Below, piece after piece: positions 63,508 to 64,000 of a stretch of 64,000 bases of DNA. The stretch covers positions 62,001-126,000 of the forward strand of contig NZ_BCAG01000005.1 of the NCBI RefSeq assembly GCF_001293685.1. Direction: 5' to 3'. Each line of letters begins with the position of its first letter. The first letter of the stretch is position 1. This DNA comes from Desulfatitalea tepidiphila (GTDB lineage: Bacteria; Desulfobacterota; Desulfobacteria; Desulfobacterales; Desulfosarcinaceae). The notes under the pieces were generated by a model, which was not told the DNA's origin, did not search any database, and saw nothing but the letters and a program-made list of their open reading frames with translations. The position numbers and the translations under genes were made by a program.

Positions 63508-63906
63508 ATGAAAGAGATCGACGAACTCAAATTCCCCGAAGACGTATACTACAGCAAGGACCATGAATGGGCCCGCAAGGAGGGCGGCCTGGTGACCGTC
63601 GGCATCAGCGACTATGCCCAGGACCAGCTGGGCGACATCGTCTTCGTGGAGTTACCTGAGAAGGGCAGCAAACTCGAGCAGGGTGAAGAGTTCGGGTCGG
63701 TGGAGTCGGTCAAGGCGGTTTCGGAGCTCTTCATGCCGGTGGCCGGTGAGGTGGTCGAAATCAACGGCGACCTGGAAGACAGCCCGGAGCTGGTCAACAA
63801 CGATCCTTACGACGGCGGCTGGATGCTGAAGGTCAAGCCCGCCGGCGCCGACCCGTTCGCCAAACTCATGGATCGCGGCGCCTATCTGGCCATGCTGAAA
63901 GGATAA
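63508..63906 (+). CDS. gcvH: Glycine cleavage system H protein
   Basis: This 132-residue lipoyl carrier has the family start (VYYSKDHEWA), the lipoylation motif GSVESVKAVSELFMP (Lys69) and a C-terminal MLKVKP. It shuttles the aminomethyl group between the P, T and L proteins of glycine cleavage. The start at 63508 has AAGGAG upstream. It is followed five bases later by gcvPA; the lpdA at 45889 may supply L protein. Confidence 0.96.
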   Translation: MKEIDELKFPEDVYYSKDHEWARKEGGLVTVGISDYAQDQLGDIVFVELPEKGSKLEQGEEFGSVESVKAVSELFMPVAGEVVEINGDLEDSPELVNNDPYDGGWMLKVKPAGADPFAKLMDRGAYLAMLKG

Positions 63907-63911
63907 CCGCC

Positions 63912-64000
63912 ATGCGGTACATGCCTCACACCGAATCGGATATCGCAGCCATGCTGGCGGCCGTGGGAGTAAAAACAGTGGATGGGCTTTTCGCCGACGT
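63912..64000 (+). CDS. gcvPA: Glycine dehydrogenase subunit 1 (GcvPA), partial
   Basis: The first 29 complete codons (MRYMPHTESDIAAMLAAVGV...) match the N terminus of the split P-protein alpha subunit. The gene runs off the window end. It should pair with GcvPB to decarboxylate glycine and load H protein. Confidence 0.85.
   Translation, partial: MRYMPHTESDIAAMLAAVGVKTVDGLFAD

Overview
The window reads as chromosomal DNA of a G+C-rich anaerobic member of the Desulfobacterota, probably a Desulfosarcina-like sulfate reducer. This placement is inference. It rests on a selenocysteine peroxiredoxin, paired MinD-type ATPases carrying ferredoxin domains with NifX/DUF134/FmdB partners, PocR/PAS hybrid kinases, ADP-forming acyl-CoA synthetases and a GcvPA-type glycine cleavage locus. 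No rRNA, tRNA, CRISPR array or complete transposase gene was seen.

Layout. 0-3.8 kb: a rhodanese, a large inverted-repeat element, then a Phe-rich leader peptide with tandem hairpins in front of a fused DAHP synthase-prephenate dehydratase, and a PilZ protein. 3.8-9.0 kb: an Fe-S/metal-cofactor cluster on the minus strand (degenerate receiver, FmdB, IscU-like scaffold, NifX, two MinD-ferredoxin ATPases, a DUF134-NifX fusion, a DUF5320 protein, a second DUF134 protein). 9.1-10.7 kb: peroxide defence, with a Fur/PerR-type regulator under a perfect Fur-like box, a zinc-ribbon protein and a peroxiredoxin whose peroxidatic codon is in-frame TGA. 10.8-12.6 kb: two lipoproteins, a FlK-type thioesterase and a PEBP protein. 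13-16.6 kb: a multi-PAS hybrid kinase broken by a one-base frameshift. 16.9-25.8 kb: ADP-ribosylglycohydrolase, BCCT transporter, acyl carrier protein, an acyl-CoA synthetase-GNAT fusion with UspA and a kinase-like protein, a UPF0282-like pseudogene and an MBL hydrolase. 26-35.4 kb: cell-envelope genes and a second hybrid kinase.

35.4-37.7 kb looks accessory: a TatA-like micro-ORF, an Stv-like protein abutting a truncated GNAT gene, and a DUF2971 gene coupled to a small cysteine-motif protein. 37.7-51.4 kb is central metabolism on the minus strand: an ADP-forming acyl-CoA synthetase pair, a YdcZ-type membrane protein, tag, a serine hydrolase, enoyl-CoA hydratase, an SDR, a lone acyl-CoA synthetase alpha chain, and the lpdA-sucB-sucA complex under a consensus promoter. 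51.7-58 kb: HD and B12-radical-SAM proteins, an NtrC-like regulator that lacks GAFTGA, an ExeA-type ATPase, a LMW phosphatase and a COG3357 regulator. 58-63.2 kb: a Gld-type ABC operon under a consensus promoter. The window ends in gcvH-gcvPA.

Three families of small non-coding repeats are scattered between genes: a 190-450 bp snap-back element with terminal inverted repeats (four copies), a 45-140 bp palindrome family (two short forms, one long form, one fragment) and a short REP-like hairpin (three copies). The most interesting single items are the UGA-containing peroxiredoxin with a plausible SECIS hairpin, the phenylalanine attenuator, the snap-back repeats, paired operator-like palindromes at a DUF134 promoter, and the GAFTGA-less regulator.
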